Below, piece by piece: positions 56,846 through 64,000 of a stretch of 64,000 nucleotides of DNA (positions within the stretch are counted from its first letter, which is position 1; every line of letters begins with the position of its first letter). A program made the translations under genes and the position numbers. The stretch is from Paulinella micropora (taxonomy: Eukaryota > Cercozoa > Imbricatea > Euglyphida > Paulinellidae): positions 67,001 through 131,000 of the forward strand of contig WBZZ01003156.1 in assembly GCA_019918135.1 (NCBI GenBank), written 5' to 3'. Below the pieces are notes generated by a model, which worked only from the letters and a program-made list of their open reading frames with translations, did not search any database and was not told the origin of the DNA.

Positions 56846-57339
56846 TTATGAAGGAATCCGAAAGCAGTCCCAAACATACATCCATGCTTGCGCTGGGTCA
56901 AAGCCCTTTGTCCCGTTGTCCGAGATTTTGGCCGACACCTGGCTCCAGGCGCATACACGACGCACAAAGGCTTCGTCGGGGTTGTTTAGGTCCCATTTTT
57001 CTTCTTGGTCTGGCTGGGGTTCTGGAGCAGGATAGAGGCCTAGCTCATGGAATTTGAAAAACTCGTTCCAGCCTGAGGGTTTTTTTGTTATGTTGCCTTC
57101 CATTACTTTGGCAGTCGTATATACTTTCGTTCGCCAGCTCGCTACGAAGCTGCCCCAAACAAGCCAGAGCTGCCGCTTGTGCCTTTTCGTAGCCAGCTTC
57201 ACTTTCAAGCCGGGCCTCAAGTAAACCCAAGACAGGCTCTATTCTGCCAAGTAATACGGACCGTTCTATCAGTATAAAATTTTTTGCCGAGATCTTGTAC
57301 AAAACTGCGCAGGGCGGCATTCACGGTTTGTTCCGACAT
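56846..57339 (-). CDS. Small hypothetical protein broken by two frameshifts
   Basis: Three consecutive minus-strand frames look coding: MSEQTVNAALRSFVQDLGKK from the ATG at 57339, then LLGRIEPVLGLLEARLESEA (about 57260-57120), then the frame ending at TAA 56846 (SGWNEFFKFHELGLYPAPEP, EAFVRRVCAWSQVSAK). Breaks lie near 57265-57280 (AAAAAATTTTA) and near 57110-57125. The intact protein would be about 165 residues, charged and helical. No family recognised. Confidence 0.5.
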
Positions 57340-57640
57340 TTTAAAACAGAGGCCCCTTTCCCTTGCTCTTGTTTGAAAACAATACCTTCTTAACACTTTC
57401 CCTTTTTTCCCTCCTTCTCTCCACCCAGCCCGCTGCTATAACTCTGGGAGAGAAGGGGGGGGGGGCAGCATGTTCCCCTGGATGTGGCACAACAAGTAAG
57501 ACAATGTTGGGCTTTTAATTTAAAACAATTATACATTCTCGACACAAAGCAAACACACACGCTGATAGCTCATGAACCTTGTTATGCCCCGTTCCTGCTT
57601 CTGACTATATAATATTAAATTTAGACGGGGGAGAAATCAG
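57340..57640. promoter_or_regulatory. Intergenic region with a 3'-end-like element and a TATA-like box
   Basis: GTAAGACAATGTTGGGCTTT followed by AATTTAAAACAATTATACATTC at 57497-57540 closely matches 52571-52615. GGCAGCATGTTCCCC at 57465 is a variant of the GGGGGCAGCATGCCCCC palindrome that precedes that element in both places. CTATATAATATTAAA at 57604-57618 is TATA-like and precedes the plus-strand membrane gene. Confidence 0.55.
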
Positions 57641-57927
57641 TCCGCCGGGTCTTGTGTACACCACGCTGGCTAGCATTACCATCCTTGCCGCTCTATTACT
57701 GGTTTTTGTAGCCGTACCTCCTGAAAGGTCAACCAGAAGTCTGCTAACGGTTATCCCAGAGCGTCTCTGGTGGCCAGCGCCTGTTCTACTCGCTTCACTT
57801 GGGCGGTTTCACGACCATGCTTGTGCTAGGCATTCTGGTCTTGGCCACCCAGCCCGAACTCTCCTTTGTTCTCTTAGCTATAGCGCTAGATCTCATCAAG
57901 CTAGCGCTTCTCTTGTTTCGACACTAG
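57641..57927 (+). pseudogene. Small multi-span membrane protein, frameshifted
   Basis: Two plus-strand frames each carry hydrophobic spans: LASITILAALLLVFVAV at about 57664-57715, and, after a break near 57720-57760, GFTTMLVLGILVLATQ and FVLLAIALDLIKLALLLF to TAG at 57925-57927. No ATG begins the first frame, so the start is also damaged or non-standard. It ends at the same place as the convergent gene on the minus strand. Function unknown. Confidence 0.5.
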
Positions 57928-59071
57928 CTCGGGTTTCGTACGTTTTGTTGATAGAAAGGGTCGAACTGCAGGTAATGAAGCACGCAGATGTCCAGCGCGG
58001 GCCTCCCGTCTGTTAGGGTGGGAACCTGTATCTTCTGCATTTCGGCGATCGCGTGTTGGATCGCAGCTGCAATGTCTTTGCGCCGGTTACCAGACACACC
58101 ACCGCCCACACATGTTAAGTAGACCTTTACCGGGCGGCGTAGTCCGCCGCGCCACTGTTGCAGATAGCGCCGCAGCGCGAAGAACAAGGTCGCTTCGTAC
58201 TGAGCTTCAAGCACCAGCCTGGCCAGCGGGTACCACGCAGGCTTGTCTTCTTCGTTCTCGGCGGCACACGCTCTGCCCAGGGCAGAACACAGGACCTGCT
58301 GTACAAGCTGGACCCCTTTTTCCTCCCACGATTGCCCATCAAAGCTGCCGGGCCGGAGCACGAACAGGTTTCCTTTGCGTTCCGCAAACGGCACCTCGGC
58401 GTTCGTCACCAGCCCTACTTGCTGGCGCCCCGTATTTGTTTCTTGTCTTCCTCGCTGGCTTTGGTTTGTAGGTAATCCGCGATGGCTCGCATGTTCTTGG
58501 CGCGGCAGAAGGCGTAGCCATTACTGACGCGAAGAAAGTCGCGGTTCCGCTTGTTTTGCTTGGGCAGCTTCTGTTGCAGCAGTTCGATAACCCCGCCGAG
58601 GGTATTGAGCTGAACATTGGATTTCTCCCGGGAGTACTGCCGGTAGAACAGGGCGGGGGCTAGGGCGGGGGCTTCGGCCAGGGCGCAGTTCGGCCCCTGC
58701 GTGTGATCTTGGTAATAGCAAGTGATACCGTGCCCAGGCGTTTGTTGGGGGTTTACAAATTCGAGGCAATTGAATTGAGACGCTACCTGGAAGACAGCTC
58801 CGTTGTTCGCCTCGTCACAATGCTCGTTAAAGACGGAGTCGGTGACTCGGTGCGAGACGGAAAGCCTGACAGGGGCAGTGCCTGCCCTGATCCAGGCGCG
58901 CAGGGCGGAAGCCTTATAGGACTCAGAATATTCCATAGCTCTCCTACTTTCTGCTTTGCTAGCTTCAAGTGATTGTCCCATCATTTTTCCTATCATCTCG
59001 CACATTTCCTCGTCTGGCTCCCTGGCAGCTACAGGCCGCACTCTGCCATTAGCTAGCGCCAACACTTCTTC
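57924..59071 (-). CDS. Conserved protein of unknown function (FQVASQFNCLEF / TQGPNCA family), frameshifted
   Basis: The first frame (59071-58415) carries LALANGRVRP, HCDEANNGAVFQVASQFNCL, GITCYYQDHTQGPNCALAEA and NGYAF. A TAG at 58415-58417 ends it, but the next frame continues with VGLVTNAEVP, VQLVQQVLCSALG, LVLEAQYEATLFFALRRYL and VYLTCVGGGVSGN. These motifs follow in the order of a conserved family I know from bacteria and eukaryotic microbes, whose function is unknown to me. A one-base break lies at about 58412-58418. The frame upstream is continuous through a TGA with the ORF at 59072. A fragment is copied at 22441-22560. Confidence 0.65.
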
Positions 59072-59854
59072 TCACAATTCCTGAAGCGTCGGTACCTCGA
59101 AGTCGCCCGCGACAAATAGTCTCCGTGGTTGGCCCAGAACCTGATGCCTCAAGAAAAAGACATTCTCCTCGTTTTTTCCTATTTGACGGTCATACAGTTC
59201 GTACTGTGCTTTGTTCCACGCGTGGTTGTCTATTTCGGAAGAAGAAGAAGAATGGCGAGAGCTAGCATTAGTCCTTTCCTGAAAACCAAAGAGCATTTCG
59301 AACCAGTCGCTACCCGTGCACTGACTCTGCCCCGCGGGGCCCGTTACTGCCGCTACTGTCAGTAGCCCACCGACGATACCGGGGAGTTTGGTGATTGAGT
59401 CGGGGGAAGCCTGAAAAAGCGTCAGGAACCAGGCGGGGGGGATCGAGGTTTCCTCCTCCTCGGCAACAACGCCGAGGCCGTCGAACGCCCCCACTAGCTG
59501 ATATACTAGTATGGCGACGACGCAGCCGGCGCCACCGGACAGAGCAGAGCGGGCGAATTTCCTCCGGGCCTGCTCAAACCTATCCTGCGAAAGCAGGAGG
59601 GAACCATCCCAGAAATACACCAAGTGCAAACACACAGCCAGAGCGTCTAGACGGTTGGTGAGATCGAGATCGATCCGCGCAGATCCGGTGCGTGTGTGCA
59701 AGAAGCCGGCCGCACGCCAGTTCCATCTGGAACCTGGCTGGCTGCTGACCAGTCTGACAACGTCAGCCATAAGAACCGAGGGAAAATCTCGGTGCAGCTC
59801 GTCATGGTCGTGACACCCATGCTGCTTTAGCCAGGCCTTGTCGTCCGCGCACAT
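59072..59854 (-). CDS. Protein continuous in frame with the conserved family gene across TGA
   Basis: 260 codons from an ATG at 59854 to TGA at 59072. An Ala/Gly/Val-rich stretch with two hydrophobic segments (GGAGCVVAILVYQLVGAF, LPGIVGGLLTVAAVTG) and a Ser run near 205. The end VPTLQEL runs through the TGA into EEVLALANGRVRP, which belongs to the conserved family's N-terminus; this frame has no ATG until residue 23. Either it is one protein with a UGA sense codon, or decay has introduced a stop. No family for this part alone. Confidence 0.5.
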   Translation of the reverse strand: MCADDKAWLKQHGCHDHDELHRDFPSVLMADVVRLVSSQPGSRWNWRAAGFLHTRTGSARIDLDLTNRLDALAVCLHLVYFWDGSLLLSQDRFEQARRKFARSALSGGAGCVVAILVYQLVGAFDGLGVVAEEEETSIPPAWFLTLFQASPDSITKLPGIVGGLLTVAAVTGPAGQSQCTGSDWFEMLFGFQERTNASSRHSSSSSEIDNHAWNKAQYELYDRQIGKNEENVFFLRHQVLGQPRRLFVAGDFEVPTLQEL

Positions 59855-59876
59855 GCCGGCCAGTTCTAGGTTGATT

Positions 59877-60434
59877 TCAGCTGCCAGCGAGTTGTTGTCG
59901 CTGCATAGAAGGATTCAGCCAGACAGTTCGTCTTTCCACGCGGCGCAGCGCGCGATAGAGGATAAAAGAAAAAACCATTGCGCACTGGAACGTCGCCGGG
60001 TGCTCGTGCGTCGTTCTGCTCTGCACGTACGCCGCCAGCAGACACAGCCTGGCGTTGTCGTGGTACTTGATAGCGACGGGGGCCGTGCGCAAAAGGGGGG
60101 CGCAGTCACCAGCTGGCTGACCGCGGTCAAAGCTCTGGCGCAGCTCGCGGTCAAAGCTCTGGCGCAGCTTGCTAGGGTTTACTAATTGGCCGCGCTGGGT
60201 CGACACGAGCGTGTCTAACAGGCACAGCATCATAGCAGCATGCCCCGTCCGCTTGCCGGTAAGCCCCGCGGCGGTCTGGTCTGCTCCCGGCTTGAGGTCG
60301 CCCAGCATGCCCCCCAGCAAGATGCTGATGCCACGGCGATGTAATTGTATCTCGGCAGGCGACCGATTTGTTCGGACTGCGGCGGGCTGCTTAAGCTCGG
60401 CCTTGTCGGGCCGAGGGGGCTCGCGCACTGACAT
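59877..60434 (-). CDS. Hypothetical protein with an 8-residue duplication
   Basis: 185 codons from the ATG at 60434 (MSVREPPRPDKAELKQ). LRQSFDRE is repeated exactly by a 24-bp direct repeat at 60123-60170. The middle is hydrophobic and helical (GHAAMMLCLLDTLVS, ATFQCAMVFSFILYRAL). At the end the neighbouring frame continues (AAEINLELAGMCADDKAWL) into the ORF at 59854, so a break near 59880 may join the two. No family recognised. Confidence 0.5.
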   Translation of the reverse strand: MSVREPPRPDKAELKQPAAVRTNRSPAEIQLHRRGISILLGGMLGDLKPGADQTAAGLTGKRTGHAAMMLCLLDTLVSTQRGQLVNPSKLRQSFDRELRQSFDRGQPAGDCAPLLRTAPVAIKYHDNARLCLLAAYVQSRTTHEHPATFQCAMVFSFILYRALRRVERRTVWLNPSMQRQQLAGS

Positions 60435-60602
60435 GTCGGGTTTTTTCTTGTGTATAGCGTGGCTCCAATTTACTCAAGAGAAAAGAAAAACAACAAAAGA
60501 AAGGAGGCAAATCTCCACAAGGCAAGAGCAGAGGGGGGGGGGGGAGGAGGAGGAGAAGACGGAGGGAGGAGGAGAAGAGGGAGGGAGGGGGGAGAGAGGC
60601 CT
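60435..60602. other. Purine-rich spacer
   Basis: GGAGGAGGAGAAGACGGAGG-type repeats with a G run at 60533-60543. The next gene ends at 60603. Confidence 0.55.
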
Positions 60603-61708
60603 TTAATCTGTTTGCAAGGCCTCACCCAGACGACGGTGCCAAACCGCCACAGCTTCTACGTGTTCGTGTTGCTGCTGCTTGGACATCGCCAGAACCTGTG
60701 AGTTGGCCTGCTGGGGCAAGGATAAGATAATGTGACCTAGATACACCAACTGTCGTCTGTACCCAGCTAATAGCTCTGTGCAGAAGCCCTGCCACCAAAC
60801 CTCGAGCGCCTGGGCGCTGCCGCGCAACGCGAGCAAGACGTGGGGCTGCAGGGAAACCCGTAGTTCTTCTAGGCGAGACTGAAAGGCCCCGCGCCCAGAC
60901 ACTTTGGCAACACGTGCGCAAAGCTTCTGCAGCTGCTTGTCAATTGGCGTTTGCAGGCCACCCGCGCTGGCGGGTTGGACACTACTGGCAAGCTCTGGCG
61001 TCGCGAGCGCGGGGGCTAAGATCAAGTCACACTCCAACTGCTGAGCGCGCAGGGCGCACAGGAGGGACTTAAGCTCCGCCTCCGGGCGCAGCACCCGTTC
61101 GGCCCCATTCCTGGACCCATTCACCCCTCCGACCGCGACTCGCACGGGCATGCTGTGTTGTCGGGCTAGAGCCCACATTACAACCACGCCGCACACCGTA
61201 GGGCCTGTCAAGTACAGTCGTCCTTTGCAATGGGCCACGCCAGTCACCCCTCGGGCAGAGCGTAGGTGACTGTAGCCGCCGCCACGCGCTTGTCTCCAAC
61301 CTTGGCTACCTTGGTTTGGGAACGGGCGGTGAGGCTGGGCTCCTGCAGTGGGCACCACAGCAGCGCGCCGGGTGAGAACAGCGCGGGTGAGAACAGCGCA
61401 GGTACTCGCACGACCAGGCCAGGCGGGAGCTTGAAGCTGGCTGTCTGAGCGGTTTCCGTGTACTGGGCCTCGAGCGTTGCCACCAGCGTTTTGCCCTGCA
61501 ACACAAACGTGTGCTCCTTAGTGCCGGGGATGGTGGCCAAAACGCTGAGGTCCAGGGCGGAAAGCAGTTCGCCCCTGGTGCTAGCCTTGTCCGGAAAATC
61601 AATGCTTGCTCCTGTACTTTCTGCAACCTCGTCCAGCTGCCGACCGGTGCATTCCTTATCGTCCTGGCGTGCTGTCGGGTCCACTGCCTTCTTTTTCTCT
61701 TTCGGCAT
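60603..61708 (-). CDS. Hypothetical protein, frameshifted near 61248
   Basis: From the ATG at 61708 (MPKEKKKAVDP) a frame runs to TGA at 61244. In the GGGG there the neighbouring frame takes over (VTGVAHCKGRLYLTGPTVCG) and continues to TAA at 60603, giving a protein of about 365 residues. The N-terminal part is beta-like (LVATLEAQYTETAQTASFKL), the C-terminal part helical (LDKQLQKLCARVAKVSG-type). A 15-bp duplication (GGGTGAGAACAGCGC, 61369-61400) gives FSPALFSPGAL. No family recognised. Confidence 0.55.
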
Positions 61709-61762
61709 GAAGTACAAGGCTTGTTTTTCAGTGTCTGTGTCTGTGTAACAACAGACGCGCCC

Positions 61763-62083
61763 TCAATTTTTTTCTGGGCTGTTTAAAACAAACGGGGGGG
61801 GGGGGGGGGGCGCTCTCCCCCCAGCCCGCCGGCGCGGGCTGGAAGGGAGAGCAGGGGGGGTTCGGGGGGCAGCATGCCCCCCCGGCAGCGCATACTTCTT
61901 CCCCGTGCCCCAGGCGCTGCGCACAAGCGACAGCCGTGTGGCCTTGCTCAGCAGGTAAGGCTTCACGTATCGATCGTGGCCGCGGGTGAAGGACTGGATC
62001 TTCAAATCCTCCTCCTTCTCTTGCGCCTCCTCTTGCCCCCGCTCGCGCGCGCGTGAGAGAGAATGTTGGGCGCCGCTGCTCAT
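61763..62083 (-). CDS. Small basic hypothetical protein
   Basis: From the ATG at 62083 (MSSGAQHSLSRARERG), charged helix over 10-30, then a folded-looking part to about residue 80 (ATRLSLVRSAWGTGKKYAL). The rest reads through the GGCAGCATGCCCCCC palindrome and the CAGCCCGCCGGCGCGGGCTGG hairpin (61821-61842) and is probably beyond the real end. No family recognised. Confidence 0.45.
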   Translation of the reverse strand: MSSGAQHSLSRARERGQEEAQEKEEDLKIQSFTRGHDRYVKPYLLSKATRLSLVRSAWGTGKKYALPGGHAAPRTPPALPSSPRRRAGGRAPPPPPPFVLNSPEKN

Positions 62084-62263
62084 TTCCTCGCTTTTTTCTG
62101 GAACGTACCTCGGCACGCAGGGGAAGCCGCCGTGTGTGGCGGGACGCATGATGGGGGGGGGGGGGGAGGAGGGGAGGACGCCCCTCCCCCCCCCCCCCCC
62201 CCCCCCCCTTCCAACCGCCCTCTCCCCGCAAAAACTGTCTCCCCTGCTCCCCCCCACCCCCTT

Positions 62264-62307
<44 letters not shown>

Positions 62308-62373
62308 CTTCCCAATTCGCTCGCGGGCAAGCTGGCAGAATTAGGGTGGGGAGGGGACGCGGGAGGAGGTGCC
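62084..62373. other. Spacer with G/C runs and a (CT)n tract
   Basis: A G run at 62153-62164 and a long C run at 62184-62206 could pair as a hairpin. (CT)n at 62266-62304, which is (GA)n on the sense strand of the gene at 62083. No gene is supported. Confidence 0.6.
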
Positions 62374-62523
62374 TTACGGCTTATACATAACTACTAGCAC
62401 CAAAACAAAAAAGGACGTGAGCCCCAGCCCGGCCACGAGGGCGCCGACACGGAGCAAGGGGGCAGGGGTGCGCGGACCGCGCAAAAAGTGAGGGGAGAAC
62501 AGCTTCCCCGCATGTCTGCCCAT
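62374..62523 (-). CDS. Possible small tail-anchored membrane protein
   Basis: A 49-residue frame from the ATG at about 62522 ending at 62374 (MGRHAGKLFSPHFLRG, then a 23-residue hydrophobic segment GALVAGLGLTSFFVLVLVVM and a short KP tail). It overlaps the start of the primase gene on the other strand by about 11 bases. It is the only ORF that explains the sequence between 62374 and 62500. The same frame is open further upstream only as antisense of the primase. Confidence 0.35.
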   Translation of the reverse strand: MGRHAGKLFSPHFLRGPRTPAPLLRVGALVAGLGLTSFFVLVLVVMYKP

Positions 62524-64000
62524 GGAGCGAGGCGACCGCCCCGCGTCGTCACGATCACGCGCAATCTGCCCAAACCCATCCAACTCTTCGAATCGAGCGG
62601 CAAGGGCTCGTTCCCAGGAGAGGCCTGCTTGGCCAAGGGCCAAGAGCTGCAGCACACCTTTTTCTATAAACTGAACTTGCCCCCCGGCCCCGACTCGCTG
62701 GGCAAGGCTCAGCGAGCCGAGCGCCACCTGTTTGGCTCCTGCCCCGACGCCCAAACCTTTTATCGCGAGATTTACAGCTGCTTCCACGAGATGGAGCGCA
62801 GCTTCTTTGTCATCATCACCGACTCGTGCGCACTCTACCTGGACCTAGAATGGTATTCGCAGGGTACCGGGCCCGACGCAGAGTCCCAGCAGCGCCTGCA
62901 CGCACTCCGAGACGCAGTAGGCCTCGCTCTGGCCGGGCTCGGGCTCGCGGCGTCGGCCGCCGACGACATGCACTGCCACGACTTTGGGCGCGCGTGCCCC
63001 CCAGACGTACACAACACAGGCTGCTGGTATAAAAACTCGTTCCACGTCGCCTTCCCCAACGTCGTCTTCCAGTCGGTGCACGACGCAGGCGACTTTGTCC
63101 AGCACTGGCTGCTCAAGGTCCAGGACCCCGCTCCGGCGGCCCCGCCCGAGCTGGGGAGCCTCGTGGCTTCCAGGCTCCGCTTCAACGCCTCCTTGCCGCT
63201 CTACAAACACACCAAAAACAGCGGCAACATCATCGACCCCAGCGTCTATTCCAAAAGGCGCTGCTGGCGAATCCCAGGATCTCAGAAGATACAAGACCTC
63301 ACGCGAGCGGGAGCCACTCCTCTCCCTCTGCCCAGCTACGAAGAATTTTGCACACACTGCCCAAGCCACTCTCCGCGCGGTCCCGCCACCGTCACCGTGC
63401 TCCCCTCCCCGCCGCCGCCTGCGCCGGGGCGCCGAACCGCCCGCGGCGGCGCGCGTGAAGGCGGGCTGGCCCGCGCCCCGCCGCCGGCCGTCATCTCCGA
63501 CCACCAACGCGCCATCCTCAGCAAACTGGACCTCATCCTCAAGGGATGGGGCGACAGAACGTCCACCCTGTCCTTGGAGCACGACAGAAAGTCGGGGTCT
63601 CTCTTCTTTGTCGTGCGCACGGCACGCGACAGGCGCGGGCGCCTGTGCCTCGTCCACGAGGCACGCCGTCAAAGACGCCACGCAAGACAACAGAACCAAC
63701 CCGTGGACGACGACGAGGAGGAGGGGGTAGGCATTACTACTCCTATGATTGATACATCGATGTATCATACAAGCAATAACGCCTACATGTATCTGGGCGC
63801 CAGAGGCAACGTCTTCTATGGTTGTCACGGAACTCGCTGCCGCGGCGTCCACGACCGCTCGAAAACGACCCTAGTGGGGAATCTGTTCGAACCCTGGAGC
63901 GGCACGCCCGCCGGCGCGCCTGCGCCCGCACCTCCCCCCGCCCCGTGGGCCAGCCTCCTGGGAGGCATGCGCCACGCGCCGACAACGCCACGAGCGACGT
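62512..64000 (+). CDS. Archaeo-eukaryotic primase, UL52/PrimPol type (copy 2, partial)
   Basis: Open from the ATG at 62512 to the window edge (496 codons). The signature is complete and in order: DLE at 111-113 (LYLDLEW), SFH at 176-178 (KNSFHVAFPN), IDPSVYSKRRCWRIPGSQK at 241-259 with the conserved Asp, Arg and Lys, then a Pro-rich linker and the zinc-knuckle region HTSNNAYMYLG and YGCHGTRC. PrimPol-type enzymes prime and can restart DNA synthesis. Motifs are closer to the PrimPol consensus than those of the copy at 2126. The gene is unbroken, with no in-frame stop. A perfect 18-bp palindrome lies at 63750-63767 in the coding region. Confidence 0.82.
   Translation, partial: MSAHGARRPPRVVTITRNLPKPIQLFESSGKGSFPGEACLAKGQELQHTFFYKLNLPPGPDSLGKAQRAERHLFGSCPDAQTFYREIYSCFHEMERSFFVIITDSCALYLDLEWYSQGTGPDAESQQRLHALRDAVGLALAGLGLAASAADDMHCHDFGRACPPDVHNTGCWYKNSFHVAFPNVVFQSVHDAGDFVQHWLLKVQDPAPAAPPELGSLVASRLRFNASLPLYKHTKNSGNIIDPSVYSKRRCWRIPGSQKIQDLTRAGATPLPLPSYEEFCTHCPSHSPRGPATVTVLPSPPPPAPGRRTARGGAREGGLARAPPPAVISDHQRAILSKLDLILKGWGDRTSTLSLEHDRKSGSLFFVVRTARDRRGRLCLVHEARRQRRHARQQNQPVDDDEEEGVGITTPMIDTSMYHTSNNAYMYLGARGNVFYGCHGTRCRGVHDRSKTTLVGNLFEPWSGTPAGAPAPAPPPAPWASLLGGMRHAPTTPRAT

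Noticed and set aside
1..64000. CRISPR array, bacterial operons, rRNA
   Set aside because: Repeats are minisatellites without spacers, and genes have eukaryotic-type starts with no ribosome binding sites.

Overview
The window looks like part of a large, GC-rich double-stranded DNA virus (or provirus) of a microbial eukaryote. It carries a UL9-like origin-binding helicase, two UL52/PrimPol-type primases and a gene joining a polymerase-like N-terminal half (resembling TV-Pol) to a superfamily 3 helicase. Around these sit host-like genes (Rab GTPase, protein kinase, GT32 glycosyltransferase, kelch, Sel1, LRR-like, EGF and C2H2 proteins). Most genes have no family I can name. I see no tRNA, rRNA, CRISPR array, bacterial operon structure or ribosome binding site. 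No capsid, packaging ATPase or B-family polymerase is recognisable here, so I cannot name the lineage; nucleocytoviruses, mirusviruses and polinton-like elements all share parts of this gene set.

Layout. 0-6 kb: origin-binding helicase, first primase, Sel1 protein. 6-16.4 kb: mostly unknown genes plus a kelch pair and a possible pseudokinase. 16.4-17.8 kb: dispersed repeats. 17.8-20 kb: a toroid-enzyme-like gene running into a membrane segment across an in-frame TGA. 20.3-23.5 kb: tandem units carrying the palindrome TTTGGCGCCAAA, then a patchwork of gene fragments. 23.8-30 kb: a GT32 enzyme and two paralogous secreted proteins, one with a long Ser/Thr repeat. 31-36 kb: the polymerase/SF3 gene and a truncated paralog. 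36.7-49.4 kb: Rab, zinc finger, large unknown proteins, kinase, EGF protein, LRR-like protein. 49.9-52.6 kb: intact parent of the copied membrane protein and an inverted copy of the palindrome repeats. 52.6-62 kb: LRR-like genes, membrane proteins and a conserved split family. 62.5-64 kb: the second primase, cut by the window edge.

Two features cut across the map. First, several well-supported reading frames are interrupted by one-base frameshifts, often beside G/C runs, which suggests either a decaying endogenous copy or uncorrected long-read errors. Second, at least four reading frames are crossed by an in-frame TGA with coding-quality sequence on both sides, the clearest inside the SF3 helicase gene. 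UGA read as an amino acid (perhaps Trp) is a possibility that must be weighed against pseudogene decay. Intergenic regions are dense in poly-G/C runs, (GA)n tracts, minisatellites, small hairpins and a recurring AT-rich element that seems to mark 3' ends.
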